Shown here: in pieces, positions 21,907-34,497 of the stretch
How positions within the stretch are numbered: the stretch's first letter is position 1
How the letters are laid out: each line of letters opens with the position of its first letter
From: Clusia tigrina
Taxonomy: Eukaryota; Arthropoda; Insecta; Diptera; Clusiidae
DNA length: 64,000 bases
Direction of reading: 5' to 3'
Assembly (NCBI GenBank): GCA_920105625.2
Contig: OV050031.1
Coordinates: 214,761,194-214,825,193 of the forward strand
Position numbers and translations under genes: made by a program
Notes under the pieces: generated by a model
What the model saw: the letters and a program-made list of their open reading frames with translations, nothing else
Database searches by the model: none
What the model was told of the DNA's origin: nothing

Positions 21907-24169
21907 ATGAAAGATTCTCAATCACTATTTATCCCACTAAAAGTTTAACGTGATTGAGAATTGGTCTCATACAAAAGAAGAAACAAACGAATCATCGCCT
22001 ACTTTGATTTATTATTTCTTTTAATAACCAAGATTTTGCGTTGGTGAATTTTGTCAGTGGACGAATTTCATCTTCAAAGCTCTAACAGTTTCTTGCTTTG
22101 ATACATAAAAAAAGTTGCCGCCATCACTACTATCCTTGCTCTTTTAGAAGACAACTGGAACTTCACTAATCTGCATTGGTTTGGATTGCGCCTCTGCAAC
22201 ACAACTATCCTCCAAAGGATAGTTCCCAGTTCTCTTAGAAGACAAATAGCAATTTACCTATCTGCATTGCTTTGGATACCTCCTCTGCACATGTAGAGCA
22301 AATGATTCATGATAGTAACGCCATGCTTCGTCCTCCATGACGACCCAACCGAAGTTTTCTTATGTGATACTGTAATCGTTTCCTTATTTAGCGGCATAAT
22401 TGTCCATGTTCAATGTGTGCACAAACAGCATTTTCTTAAGTAGCATACATTCTAGAACATCCTTTGATGTAATTATCCTGGGGTCATTTATGGCCACTCA
22501 AAATCGTTGTATCCCTCTGTTAGCAGTGTCTGCTTTCGATAAGTACGACCAGCCTTATATTGGATTAATTAAGCCTTATATTGGAGAAAATGTGTCGTCT
22601 AAAAAGTTAGCGATTTAAATTCAGTTCTGCGTACATGATGATGAGTTCGTAAAAAGCATTTGAGGTCCGTCTTTTCATATTTTCTAACATCAAAACCGCA
22701 GACTCCCACTTGATAAGTAAGACCAGCCTGATATTGGATTAATTAAGCCTTATATTGGAGAAAAATTATTGCCTGAAAGGTGAGCGATTTAAATTCAGTT
22801 CTGCGTCATCAATCATCATCATGTGATTTCAGCATTTGAAGTCCAACCTGAACCCTCCTTTCATATTTTCTAACATCCAAACCGCAGACCCCCACTTAAT
22901 CCCATGCAGCAACCCCACCTACCCACCAGTTGAATCGATTCAATTTAAATCACTGCTATTTAAATTCCAATTTCAATTGATTTCTGAGCTGCTTTCTAGT
23001 AACATCACCTGGGCTTATATACTCTCCTGTGTACTCCAAGCGAACCGGAACTAAGTGGCGCAAAAGCGATTCGTAAGCTTTGCAATGAACAGCCACAATT
23101 TTCATGGAACGCCTCTGTATATGACAAATGCCGATCTTGATATATGCAAACACATTTCCTCTTCCTTTCGATGACTGTGAGCTGTGGTAGCAGCATGCAG
23201 CAGAAGTGATAAAAGTGCACACAATTAAAGATCTTGCATAACGGTAACGCCATTAAGCGGCATTAAGGATTACACGCAGCCAGAAATACGCCTGGACTTA
23301 AGCACTTGCTAACTGTGCATAGACCGGAGCAGAGCAGCTAGAAAGGCACCCACTGGAGCGCTTGCAGTGCCATTATGCAGCATGATGATCAATTTAAAGC
23401 AGCAGCTATCTCTCTCTCTCAGCTCCGCTACCACTTCCTTAACAATTCTATTTCGATTCGTTGCATTTAATTTGGTTGCATTTGCTGCATTCCACTTAAT
23501 CACCCCGCAATTTGCCTCTTTGCATTTATGATGTTTATGGAGTATGCGTGCAGTTGGCCGCCACCTGCTGCCGCTCGCTCTCGCGCCCTCGCTCACATTT
23601 GCTCAGCGGAGTGCACGGAGTATGCCTGCCATGCATGCAATGCCACCATCACACTTCACAGGCAAGCAAATTTGCTGTCAGCCCCACAGGAGTTACGCGC
23701 ACGGGTCTGGCAATTCGTTTACAGTGCTGCTTCACGACCGCTGCCACTGCCGCTGTTGCTGCTGATTTAAATCGGTGCGGCATTTGTGCTGCATGTGGTG
23801 CTGATGGTGCCGGTCGGTGGCATTCCATTATTCGTTTTGATGGGCTGAATTCCAGGCGCTTACGGGAGCCGTTTAAGGATGCTCCATGCGCAGTTCCTAA
23901 CACTTCTGTTTGCGCAGCATTTTTACGCTCAGTTATTATTAATTTAGCATTTTCATTCGCAGCCGTTAGCGCAGCGGCTGCAGCAGTTGTTATACTTGTA
24001 TAAGGCATACTTCCATCTCTCGCCTGCCACATGCAAATGTGATTAAGATAAATTCATATTTAATATCGTTCTTCATTGTGGAGGCTGCAGTCAGTCCCTG
24101 TTGTTGTGATTAATCTCGATATTAATAGCCTTTTAATACTCTCAGTAACTGATTTGAGTGAGTGCCTGA
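21907..24169. other. Noncoding; local duplications and a GC-richer island
   Basis: Two imperfect direct copies containing TCTTAGAAGACAA..ATCTGCATTG lie at about 22140-22200 and 22227-22285. The island at about 22900-24030 is GC-richer, with CTGCC/GCCGC-rich stretches. Its overlapping ORFs on both strands (up to 163 codons) look compositional. No gene or RNA was recognised. Confidence 0.45.
22538..22900. repeat. Tandem duplication, 174-bp period
   Basis: Copies begin GATAAGTA-GACCAGCCT at 22538 and 22712. They share CCTTATATTGGAGAAAA, GCGATTTAAATTCAGTTCTG, TTCATATTTTCTAACATC and AACCGCAGAC. Within each copy CTTATATTGGA- itself is doubled. It is noncoding. Confidence 0.88.
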
Positions 24170-25170
24170 GTGAGGATGCGTCAGGGACTTAAAAGTTCAT
24201 ACAAATTATTATGTTGAAATTGGTGTAGAATTCTTGAGGGAAGGTGACCATATGTGATAAAAAAATTAAACTAATAAGAATGAAAATATTGTATTAAGAA
24301 TGTTGCAGAGTTGGGGTACTCAAAATTCAAACAAATCAATGATGAAATATATAAGATTCTTGAGGGAAGGTCACCAAATGTGGTAATTAAATGTAACTAA
24401 TTAGGAGGAAAGGAATATTTTACAACTGGTGCAGAGTTTGAGTCCGCAAAATTTAAGCATATCAATGCTGAAATTTATAAGATACTTGAGACAAGGTGAC
24501 CAGATATGGTAAGGAAATATAACTGATGAGGAGGAAAGGTATATTCTCCGACTGGTCTAGAGTTTGAGTCCTCAAAATTCAAGCAAATTAAAGCTGAAAT
24601 ATATAAGATTCTTGAGACAAGGTGATCAGATGTGGTAAAGAAATGTATCGAATTAGGAAAAAGAAAAAGATAAGAATATTTTATGACTACTGCAGAGTTT
24701 GGTTCTTGAAGTTAAAAACTAATTAATATTCTGGAATAGTTAAAAATGTTGACGCAAACGGACCAGATTCGGTCCCGAACTTGATCTTATTAAAAGGAAA
24801 ATATATTTTATGATTGTTGTTGCGTTTAGATCCTCAAAATGCATACAAATTCTTACTGAAATCTGTAGAATTGTGGCGTTAAAGTGACCAGATTCAGTCA
24901 AGAAATGTAACTAATTAACTTGGAAACCCATTTTTATTACTGGTGTAGGGTCTAGATTGGGTTTTTTTTTACAGATATAGGGTTCCTGTGGAAATGTATA
25001 CTATTTGAAGGTGACTAGATTCGGTGAAGAAAGTAAGCAAAGTAGGAGGAAAAGAATTGTTAATGATTCTTGTACCGTCTGAGTCTTAAAATCTCATAAA
25101 AAATTCTGCTAAAAAGTACAAAATTCTTGAGTCGTTATGATCAGATTCAGTCTAGAAAGTTTATTAACTA
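24170..25170. repeat. Diverged tandem array, ~125-bp unit, ~8 copies
   Basis: Repeating landmarks are ATTCTTGAG..AAGGTGACCAGAT.TGGT, then AGGAGGAAAGGAATAT, GTGCAGAGTTTGAGTC and CAAAATTCAA-CAAAT. Copies begin near 24231, 24357, 24482, 24609, 24748, 24870, 25005 and 25120. The four left-hand copies are most alike and the right-hand ones are strongly decayed. It has no coding capacity and resembles a small dispersed satellite that has stopped homogenising. Confidence 0.85.
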
Positions 25171-27650
25171 ATAGGGTTAGAATATCAGACTTCGTTGACT
25201 GGTATTGGTGGCTTAAATGATAATGATGACGACAGAAATATTGTTCATGGAAAGAATAAAATTCGTGAAATTGTGTTTGTGTGTGAACCGTATACCAAAC
25301 ACTCTTCATACATTCGATACGAACATATTTAAACATGCCTGAAAATATCCTGCACCTAATGAGAGCCACTGCCACAGAGTAAATTAACTTTACATTATAT
25401 TCCTATGCCTCACTTGTGCGCAGCAATCATCCAGTGAAGCGTTGTTATCGTGAGTCCACAATATTTGCAATTTGCCATGCTGGAATTATTTATTATATCA
25501 CATAATTTAATTTTAATTGCAGGCTTTTAACTGCAGGACAATTAAACGGCAGCAAATTGTAGGAAAATTGTGTAAGCACGGGCACTCACTCCATAACAGA
25601 GTAAGGTGCATATACCTCACGGCAAGTGGTTTTATCAGGGGCATGTAGAAACGTACGTGTTGACTGCAAAGTGAAATCATCTTTCTCCAAGATCTCATTT
25701 ACATTTCATAATTTCTGTATGATGTGGTGGAAAGCTTCACTTATTCCTTTTAAGTAGTACCTTATGCTGTAGAGAAGAGTTGACAAAGAAGCTAAGCTTA
25801 AACGGGTACTCCCAAGGTACAATTGTTGAGGGAGTTTTTCAGTAAAGCGAGTGTGAAACTGACTTTATACTGCACAGAGTGGACCACAAGTTCTCAAAAA
25901 GGAACTTGAAGAAAAGTCTGTACCAGACTATGCCAGACTATAAACACTTTAAAATGAGGACCGTTCCATTTTGTGGTTGGAAGATTTTGATATGCATGTT
26001 TAGAAACAGGTTCATTAATAAATACCTTTATAGTTATAATAAACATCATAACAATCTATAAAAAAGGGTTGTATCTTTTGCCCCTGCCAGGCTAGATACA
26101 TGAATTGTTGAAATATCTACCCAGGATTGCCCTGTCTGTCATCTTTTTCGTACTCACCTGGTGAAGGCCACTGTGGCTCAACTTCCAAGCATGTCTCTTC
26201 ATCAGAATTAAGATTTTAAAGCCCCATTTCCAGTCAACACCCATACCCACTCCTATCCAATGGCATCAAGATATGAGCATTCAAGCAGCCGAAATGATAA
26301 ATTGGTATATAAAATTTAGAACGCCACCACGCACGCACTTTCAGTACACTAAGCAGATAAGGATATAAACACTTGATTCTCTCATATATGTATATGTGGA
26401 GCGAAGAGGGGCTTTGAAATACAACCAGCGCCGCTAAGCTCCACAAGCAACTGCAACGCACCGAGCTTGACATAATTTATGGCGCGTATGAGTAATGACG
26501 GCGTAGAACGAGCGCGCTTTTGTCACTCTTGCGCTTGAGTGCCCCCATGCATGGCAATGTGGCGCAGCGCATGCGCTTTGTGTAATTTATATTTTAATTT
26601 ACTGAAATTGCTTCTTAATAGCCGCATAATTTTCACTATTAACAAGCGCTGAGCTATTAAATAAAATTTATTAATACAGAGGTAGCCGCACTTGTCTTCG
26701 CCCGCCCCTGTGCAGCAATGAAATGGGTTCTTTATTTGTCTAACAAACGGAATATATTTTTATATTTCTGAGTATCTTGTACAATTGACCGTATTCATTT
26801 AACCCACAAGCGATTTCGCTGTTGATCTCGAAGTAATCACAATAATGCAACGCCGCCACAAAGCATGTTCGCCTTGTTGTTGGCCAATGAAATCCAATAC
26901 ATTTGCTGCAATTTCTCAATATTTGTGAGGCTATAAAAGTGAACCAATGTTATTGTTGCGTGTGCACAACTCGCGGCAGTTCATGTTTCCACATTCACAC
27001 ATTTTTAGAATCAATTAAAATAGATGCCAAAAATCTTTGTTTGGGGAGTGGCGTGTTTACACATGGCGAGCAAGTTGGCAGATTGCTGCTCAATGGCTTT
27101 GGCAGTATGCAAAAGGACATTTGAGCCAGTTGAGGAATGTGCTATGCAATATTTAATTTGAATGAGCAGTGTTAGCCGCAGGTGAGTATCACTGACCCAG
27201 TTGTTGGCAGTAACATAACTTCTCTTACAGTGGAATGTATCCATTGTCCTTCCAACTTAGAGCACTGCAGGTGGTTATTTTACTCTAACAATGCTACTTT
27301 TGGAAATTGTCACTTGTCGTTTATTTATTATATTATTTTGTATGTGACATTATGAACAAATGCGTTAAATAGTTATATTTTGCATACGAGGCTCAGCAAT
27401 ATGTTTATGATTGAGAGTATTCACGATAGAAAGTGGTGTTGTGGAGAAAAGTACTCTTAGGAATGCCAGACGAGAAACGTTTGCGATATACAGCAAAATC
27501 TGCTGCCAAACATGAGTTTCTGGTACTTGGACATCCACCTTGTAAATAAATTCACCTTGAACACAACTAAACAAAGTGAAGTTCTTTTTATAACAGGGTG
27601 GCTCAAATCTGTTAAATTCCTGTATTACACCAATTTTTACACTTAAAGAA
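25171..27650. other. Noncoding; GC-richer island 26.4-27.1 kb
   Basis: The island has clustered words such as CATAATTTATGGC, TTTAATTTACTG and GCGCATGCGC, of the kind seen in dipteran regulatory DNA. A TATATAAAA at 26306 lies 37 bp upstream of a TCAGTAC Inr-like sequence at 26341, a weak promoter-like pair. No gene was recognised downstream. Confidence 0.4.
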
Positions 27651-27654
27651 ACAA

Positions 27655-27900
27655 GGAGCTTATTTACAGTGTGTAGAAAAAATGGTACATAATTTATAAA
27701 ATCAATACTTTTACGTACTGATTTTGATGTTGTGCGAAAAAAGAGCTTATTTACAGTGTGTATAAAAAACCAGGACAAAAACAGTACATATTTTATAAAA
27801 TCAATACTTTTGCGTACTGATTTAGATGTTGTGAATAAAACAGTACACTCGTAAAAAACAGTACATGTACTGTTAAAAACAGTACGTCTGGCAACCCTAG
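27655..27900. repeat. 86-bp duplication plus CAGTAC-rich palindromic segment
   Basis: Copies of GAGCTTATTTACAGTGTGTA, followed by TTTATAAAATCAATACTTTT and CGTACTGATTT, start at 27656 and 27742. The duplication runs into a stretch with five CAGTAC motifs. This includes a perfect 18-bp palindrome (AACAGTACATGTACTGTT, 27857-27874), and the stretch ends with CTGGCAACCCTAG. The end resembles a transposon terminus, but no matching left end was found. Confidence 0.7.
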
Positions 27901-28199
27901 GTCCGTTGCTAATTCAAATTTGGTTTTGTTGTTGGCGACGCAGTCAATGTGGGAGCGTAAATATTAGCGGTTTGAGAATTTACGTTCTCTCAGTTTGCAG
28001 GTGTTCAGTATTCCATTTTTATCGTGTGCCACGATGGAAGTTTAAGTTGTGAATGAATGTTTAAGTACCATGGAGAACGAGTAATCATTGTCAGCATTCA
28101 ATTGGATATGCTGGAGTTTCTCCTTGTTTCATGGACACGCGGTGCCCCATAAATGATTCCCATATGTCCATATTTTCTTAATGATAATGGTATAAATAA
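27901..28199. other. Noncoding spacer
   Basis: Nothing recognised. Confidence 0.4.
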
Positions 28200-28440
28200 G
28201 TACCTTGTATTCTAAGGCCGGGATGGAATGTTTATTTAGCAGCCGGTTCAAATTGTGGAGCGAGCTTCAATTTGAGCTGAGCACACTTTGAAGCAATGTG
28301 TTTAGTCCAAGTTAATCGTCTATCTAAGTGGTTTCCCAGGTACTTTATGGCAGAGCATTGTGGAATGTTTTGAGCATTGATGCGAATATAAGAAATCAAT
28401 GTCCGAGTGTATGGAGTATCTTCTCCGAATTGCACGGTTT
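28200..28440 (-). pseudogene. Jockey-type LINE reverse transcriptase fragment
   Basis: The minus strand encodes IRINAQNIPQCSAIKYLGNH followed by LDRRLTWTKHIASKC and AQLKLK. This matches the segment after the catalytic YADD box in Jockey-clade reverse transcriptases (typically VKYLGxHLDRRLTWxxHI). About 67 codons survive. The catalytic box and the following domains are not present. It is a dead, truncated fragment. Confidence 0.88.
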
Positions 28441-28739
28441 CGTTGTTTCAGAATATCATTAATAAGTAGGGAGGCACAATATCACAAGTTAGAGAAATGT
28501 TGTACCCCCCGAAATAGCTGCCCTGTCATGCATACTCTTGACAGTATATTTCAGTACTTGTTGAATAATTTAATTATTTTTTTCTCCTAGCCTAAAAACA
28601 CATTAAAGGTAGGTCCGCATCATGTTCTGGATGGAAGGTTCTAAAGGCTACACACCTGTTAAAGGTATGTATAGACACTGTGTAAGTTCCAAAAATTACG
28701 TCTCATCATCAGCTTTAATCCGTATATTTCTGTACTCGT

Positions 28740-28805
28740 GCATAGCCACAATGAACCTTGAACAGTGCTAATTGAGTCTTAGGACAGCCATATAACCTAC
28801 CTACC
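28740..28805 (+). mobile_element. LINE 3' end (tail only)
   Basis: AACAGTGCTAATTGAGTCTT and GGACAGCCATATAACCTACC match, in complement, the 3' end on the minus strand at 40135-40190. That end follows a LINE coding remnant. Only the last roughly 65 bp is present here, ending in ACCTACCTACCC. Confidence 0.6.
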
Positions 28806-29329
28806 CACTCGTGCTTAGCTACTTACCCATTGAAACATACGAATATATCGTAGGAAGACGTTGCACTAATGCACCACTTCCACTAATTAAGTAAAAGTAA
28901 TTTAAAAAGAAGACTTTCATAAAAATAAATGAATAAAATCTGGCCTAAAATTGAAATTGAATTTCCAAGGTTGCGGGAATAAGCACAACATTTTGATTAA
29001 GTTTGATACTCGTATTCAATTCAGTACATTCAATGGTCTTCTCAGCGGGGTTCTTGGAATAAATTATAAATTAATTTCGCAGTAGTTATTAGTTTAGCTT
29101 AATTAACACCAATATAAGAACCATTAATTCACTAACTGACTTTTTAGCCAACTGCTACTGTGATTAATTAAACAATTCGTGAAGCTTTTTAATACTCAAT
29201 AGAACCTTTCTTTGTTGGAGAAAGTACTCAAACATTAACATCTGTTGAAGTAGGAAGGAATGTAGCTACAATCTTCAGACTTTAATTGAAGATAATAATA
29301 TAGTTGTGAGTACTAAGAATCAAATAGTT
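28806..29329. other. Noncoding spacer
   Basis: AT-rich; nothing recognised. Confidence 0.4.
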
Positions 29330-29735
29330 TCGTAGTTGTAGTTTTAGGAAAGCACGCAGAAAGACTGGGCTTACCCTCAAACGATTTCTGTCGAGGCTGT
29401 GGTTCCGAGGAGGAGGACGAGACGGTTCTCCACCCCTTATGTCACTGCCCATCCTTGATCAGAAGAAGAAATCGCAGCTTTGTTGCCCCATTTCTAACAA
29501 CAAAAAAGAGCTGTCATCTTTTATTGTAAGGGACATAGCAAAGTTCATTAAACTATCAGGATGGTTTCCTGCAACATAATGGGGGAGTCGTGTCTTTCAC
29601 CATCTCAAGTAAGAGAATTTTTCATTCAGTTCTTGAACGGCGCCACACCGTGGTATGACAATGGGCCATTAGGTGTGCTCAAGTGTGCTTTTGGCAAACT
29701 AGGCTGCCACTCCTACCTACCTACCTACCCTAAAA
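29330..29735 (+). mobile_element. LINE carboxy terminus and 3' end
   Basis: The plus strand reads RKHAERLGLPSNDFCRGCGS, EEEDETVLHPLCHCPSL, IRRRNRSFVAPFLTT, and then, after a one-base frameshift, KKELSSFIVRDIAKFIKLSG and WFPAT with a stop. This is the CxxC...HxxxxC region and terminal helix typical of RNase H-bearing LINEs. The 3' untranslated part with GTGGTAT and GGGCCATTA motifs and a (CCTA)n tail ends near 29735. It is almost the same as the copy at the left edge of the window. Confidence 0.88.
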
Positions 29736-29859
29736 ATTCATTAAATAATAATTAACTAATGCGGCTATCAATGTTCATATTAATACCCCTCTTTATGGTC
29801 CTATATGAAAGGAGACCACAGCCAAAGTTGCTAGCGATGTTTTATTTTGAATATTTATA

Positions 29860-31132
29860 CGAGGGGTAGTATTTATATTTAGGGAACTGGCAACACTAAT
29901 GTTAATAGCTAAAATCTGGCAACTAATATATTGTTGCCAGATAATAAAGTTTGACATTTTTTAGCAAAAACGTACTCACAACGTGTTGATGTACAAGTGC
30001 TATTTGTTTTGTTTACAGTGAGTTAAGAAAACCAATTTGGCCAAAAAATGGAAATTTCAAGAGAAGGTTTTCGTTGGATTATTTTTCACAACTTTCGACG
30101 TGGATTACCTCTACAGGAATGTGTCGATGAACTCAGTTCTTTGTATGGCGATAAAGCACCATAAAAAATCACAGTATATCGCTGGTATAGTGAATTCAAT
30201 CGTGGTCGTAGTTCGGTCGCCGACGAACTCCGTGATTGTCGTCCAAAATCGGTTGTTGTGCCACAAAACATCGATGCAGTGCGTGAACTGATAATGCAAT
30301 ATCGTCATGTGACATATCCTGAGATAGAGGACACCTTGGGCAATACTTCCACTTCCATACATTCAATATTGCATGCACATTTGGCTGTAAAAAAAGATTT
30401 GTTCGCGTTGGATCCCACATAATTTGACAATCGCTCAGAAAATGGCTCGTGTCAATTTGTGTAAAGAAATGTTTAAAAAGTCCGACCGTGGTGCTTCAAA
30501 AGACGTGTATAAAATCGTGACAGGTGACGAATCATGGATATATGCGTATGAGCTGGAAACAAAACAACAATCGACCGTGTGGGTATGCTAAGACGAGCTG
30601 AAGCCAACAAAAGTTGTTCGTGAAAGAAGCACAGCGAAGCAAATGGTCGCCTGTTTCTTCGGCAGAATAGGTCATGTGGCCACTGTTCCGCTTTAGCAAC
30701 GTAGGACGGTCAATTCTGAGTGGTACACGACCATTTGTTCGCCGGAAGTCTTCGGAGAAATTCCTAAAACCAGTCGCCAAAGACGAATCATTCTCCATCA
30801 TGACAATGCGAGCTCTCACTCATCTCGTCAAACTGGTAGCAGTCAAAACACCGACTTGATGACTCATCTTCCGTACAGTCCAATTCTTCTTGTTCCCGAA
30901 TATCAAAGGTAAACTGCGTGGTCAACGATTTACGAGCGCCGAAGAAGCAGTTGAAGCGTTCAAAAACCATGTTTTGGAGGTGCCTCAAGAGGAATGGAAA
31001 AACTGCTATGGTAAATGGTTTGAACGAATGCGAAAGTGTGTGATCATCAAGGGGAATATTTTGAAAAACAATAAAGCTTTTAAAAATGTTTGTTATTATG
31101 TGCTATTCCCGAAATATAAATAGTACCCCTCG
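29860..31132 (+). mobile_element. Mariner element (second family), full length
   Basis: A 1273-bp element flanked by TA on both sides (29858-29859 and 31133-31134). The ends match in 25 of 27 positions (left CGAGGGGTAGTATTTATAT, right complement CGAGGGGTACTATTTATAT). The family is the same as the truncated copy at 7888-8811. The transposase is on the plus strand and broken. Confidence 0.93.
30048..31123 (+). pseudogene. Broken mariner transposase (second family)
   Basis: It starts at the ATG at 30048 (MEISREGFRWIIFHNFRRGL). The remnant has a stop after GDKAP, the DNA-binding linker RPKSVVVPQN, frameshifts near 30410, the first catalytic Asp in VTGDESWIYAYE, a TAA after STVWVC shared with the 8-kb copy, a decayed HHDNA region near 30800, and the carboxy terminus in a third frame (GKLRGQRFTSAEEAVEAF, ending about 31123). 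The PYSPDLAP-type block around the third Asp is largely lost between 30860 and 30890. It cannot be active. Confidence 0.92.
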
Positions 31133-31134
31133 TA

Positions 31135-34100
31135 TATATACAGATAAGTGTTTGGAATTAACTTTCGTTAGTTTGGACAATGTGCTGAAAAGTTTTTTAA
31201 TTTCAATTTTATTTGTTATGCTTAAAAGTGCATTACGAGAATATACTCTCTTGTATGGGGAAAGTCAGAACATTTAATTTGCATTGCCTCGGGAAAGGAG
31301 TACTTTGCGCAGGTACACGTATTTCTATAACTTTTTACAACTATTATATAAAAGCAGCAGTAATCTCCGCAAAAATATTCTCTCTTAGCTCGGCATTAAG
31401 CTAAGAGAGCAATCAAATCAACATTCGAGGTTTCCACTGCATCTAAACTTGCTCTTGAGCAATCCTTAGACTGGAACTGCTGGAACAGTTCACCCATTAA
31501 ACTTGCGCTTCTTTTGAAGTCATTTTAACACATTTGCATTAGTGCAAAATATGTGGCAGCATTTATGACTTGTTTTTTATGACGTGTTGTGTATTACTCG
31601 TTGTTTATGACTCACTGTTTGTGACTTGCCGTCCATGTAACCAATGACATATTTTCAAGGGGTTTATCACGAACGACGCATCATTAATGTCTAATAATCT
31701 TTTAATAGCATTAAACGTGTATTCATGTTTAGTTGTGAATGACGGAAAACCAATTCGTCATAATATTTATACTGGTTCATTCAATGGCCGCTTTTAGATG
31801 GTCTTTCAGGTATTTGAAGAAAAACAAACACATACAAAATGATAATTCATAATTAAGTTGCACATATAACTATCTCTTTCGCACATTGCGATTATTTGTT
31901 CACATGTCCCCAATGTCGCCATTGTCGCCAATGTCGTATCAGCTCAGTATTGTACGGTGATTCCTTACAAGAGGATGTTTGGCGAAATACCAGGACAACG
32001 CAGTTATGGAGACTTTCATTTGACCCATCGATTTATTACCAACTATTTGTGCGCCAATGGATAGGAACAGTTCTTCCACATCCTTGGTAATATTTCAATG
32101 AGTTCAGTAAAATACCTCTGGGATATTCAACAGCCCACAAAATCCACTGTGCGTGTTTCTACTTTACTACGTTTCCGTACAAACTTTGAGTGTGCCATGA
32201 AAATGGCAAATTTTATAAAATATATAATTTTATTTTAAATAGAAATCATTATTCCAGACATGGATATCGAAACGAGTTGGATCAAATAATATCCAAAATA
32301 AGATTTATTAGGACATCTTAGGCAGCAGTGGAGTCTTCATCATCCAGTTTTCGTCCTTACGTCCAGTTTTCGTCCTTACGTGCAGTTTTCGTGCAGTTTT
32401 CGTCCTTGTGTTCATCCCTTGGCTCATTGGGTAAATTTTACCTATCGTTCTCGGACTGATCGGACTGAAAGGACTGTTAAAATTATGTTGTAAATAAAAC
32501 TGCAATATAAAAAATATTTTCGTGTTTCTCATTTATTTCATGTAAGCCTTTTATATCCTTGCTGTTTTGGCATTTTTTCCATTTATGGAAAATTCGTCCT
32601 GTTTGACAGTTGCGTTGGGCATTAAATCCTTACACGTATTTGGAAAACGTTGGTACTCATCCTGTGGACGCAGGCGTTCATTAAGGCACCAATATACAGG
32701 ATGTAAGGAACAGTTGAAGCAACACATCCTTTCGAATGGACTCGCGATGAGAATTTTAATGGCAGGAAATTGGGTTTTCATCGCATTTGTCATCTTGTAG
32801 CGTTGCCAATTATTTGCGTTGAAGCAAATTGTTCACTGTGATCTCTGAATCCTGAAATCTAATCAAAGCAGTCGTGTTATAAATAATATTTTCTAATCAT
32901 TATAATTTTTTCAGCTTGTGGAACGTGGTGATTTGAGCACGCTTGGCGCTTCATTCACATTCATACAAGGATAATCCAGTAGGTTGTCATACGTGGATCT
33001 ACTGCATGGATATATGTGGAAGAGCTCTGCGTACCCTTTTCCCTAAATTTACCTTCAAAAGGTAGCCAGGATTTCCAGTCCGATATTTCGTCAGTTGCCC
33101 AGCTGCACCAGTATTTAATATCCTGGGCTTGAGGCGACCGTTCCGCCCTTATTACAGTAATTACTTTTACTTGCAGCAGTTTATTATGTAATACATTTTA
33201 TAGCACTTAAAAATGCATACATCTCGTCCCGCCCACCAAGAGCCAACAACAAAATGCGCCCAACTTGTATGCAAGCGTTTATTTCCCCGTTGTTTCATGG
33301 AGATACAAAAACAATTTCTATCATTGTCAACTTTCGAATGTGCATCTGCGAGCTGCGTGAGTGGGAGTGTGAGCGCTTATGCAAAAATATCCCTGAAGTG
33401 AATTGGAACTATGATGAACTTGTGCGGACATCTGAGTAATTCGTGTGGAATGTTATATCCGGTATAACTTAATCGGTTCAAATAGCATGTGGATTTGGTT
33501 CGAGTTATTACAGAATTATTGGTTAGTTGTGTGATTTGTGGTTTAATACTAGTATAATGACTAGTTGGTTGTGTATTGAAGTAAGAATTGATTGGAGTTT
33601 TCCATTATTTACTATTGGTCTACAATTAGTTCACTCACAACTAGTTCAGTGCATTGTTCAGTTGAAGTAAGTCAACTTATTTAAGAAGGTATTGCAAAAT
33701 CTGTATATATTTCTTTATACTCGTGTACTATGTGTATACGAGTTTTTTTTTATATATATATATGTTTCTCTACACATATATATTGTATTATGGCTATCTT
33801 GAAGATTTTCTGCTCCTATTGTCCTTACGAGTTAAGTGGGTCCGGAATGGGACAGTCTCACAAATAGACGTCAAATTCAGATTTGGTTGGCAATGCTAAG
33901 GATGTAGGCACCGCGAATGGACAAAGATTATTCGGGATGGATTCAAGACTGTTGACTAAATGTTGGCAGTCAACGCCGCAAAGCCAGGAATGGAATCATA
34001 ATTTGGCTTTGCGGTATGTCGGTATGGTGAATCTCATAGCCTGACAAGAAAAACTAGATCGATAGAAATAAAAGTATTACTTGTTCATAATCCCCATCGT

Positions 34101-34497
34101 TAGTTCCACCAATAAGAAGTTCGGAATAAAACTGGTTTCATGCCGCACAATTTTTAGCACTAATTCAGTTTAAAGTTAATACGAATACGGATATGAATAG
34201 TATCGCATAAATAGTAAAGAACCAATATAGAGTTAATGTGCAAAAGGTTTTCAACTATGGTCTCCATGCTTTTAGTTGTGAATAACTTGGTTATTTTGTT
34301 TAACTAGTTAATACAAACAAACATTCTTTTATTATCCAAATTCAACGTTAAAAAATATGTATCTCGGAGATTTGCATGCCACTGTATATAGTAATATTCC
34401 CCACTTCCGTAGCAGTTCTGAGTATGGCGATTCCCCGCGATCTCTTGGACACTGCCTATTATATTAAGAAGTTATCGCTGGTAACCAAATAGTTCAT
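31135..34497. other. Noncoding, no gene recognised
   Basis: Long AT-rich stretch. Short local repeats include GTCCAGTTTTCGTCCTTACG copies at 32345-32410, GACTGATCGGACTG at 32455 and a TA run at 33751-33783. Its ORFs (up to 80 codons) show no domains. Confidence 0.45.

Noticed and set aside
23512..24032. Overlapping ORFs of 73-163 codons on both strands
   Set aside because: They occupy the same GC-rich island in several frames, share no domain and look compositional.
26306..26347. TATA plus Inr promoter
   Set aside because: The spacing of 37 bp is longer than the usual 30-31 bp, and no coding sequence follows, so I do not list it as a promoter.
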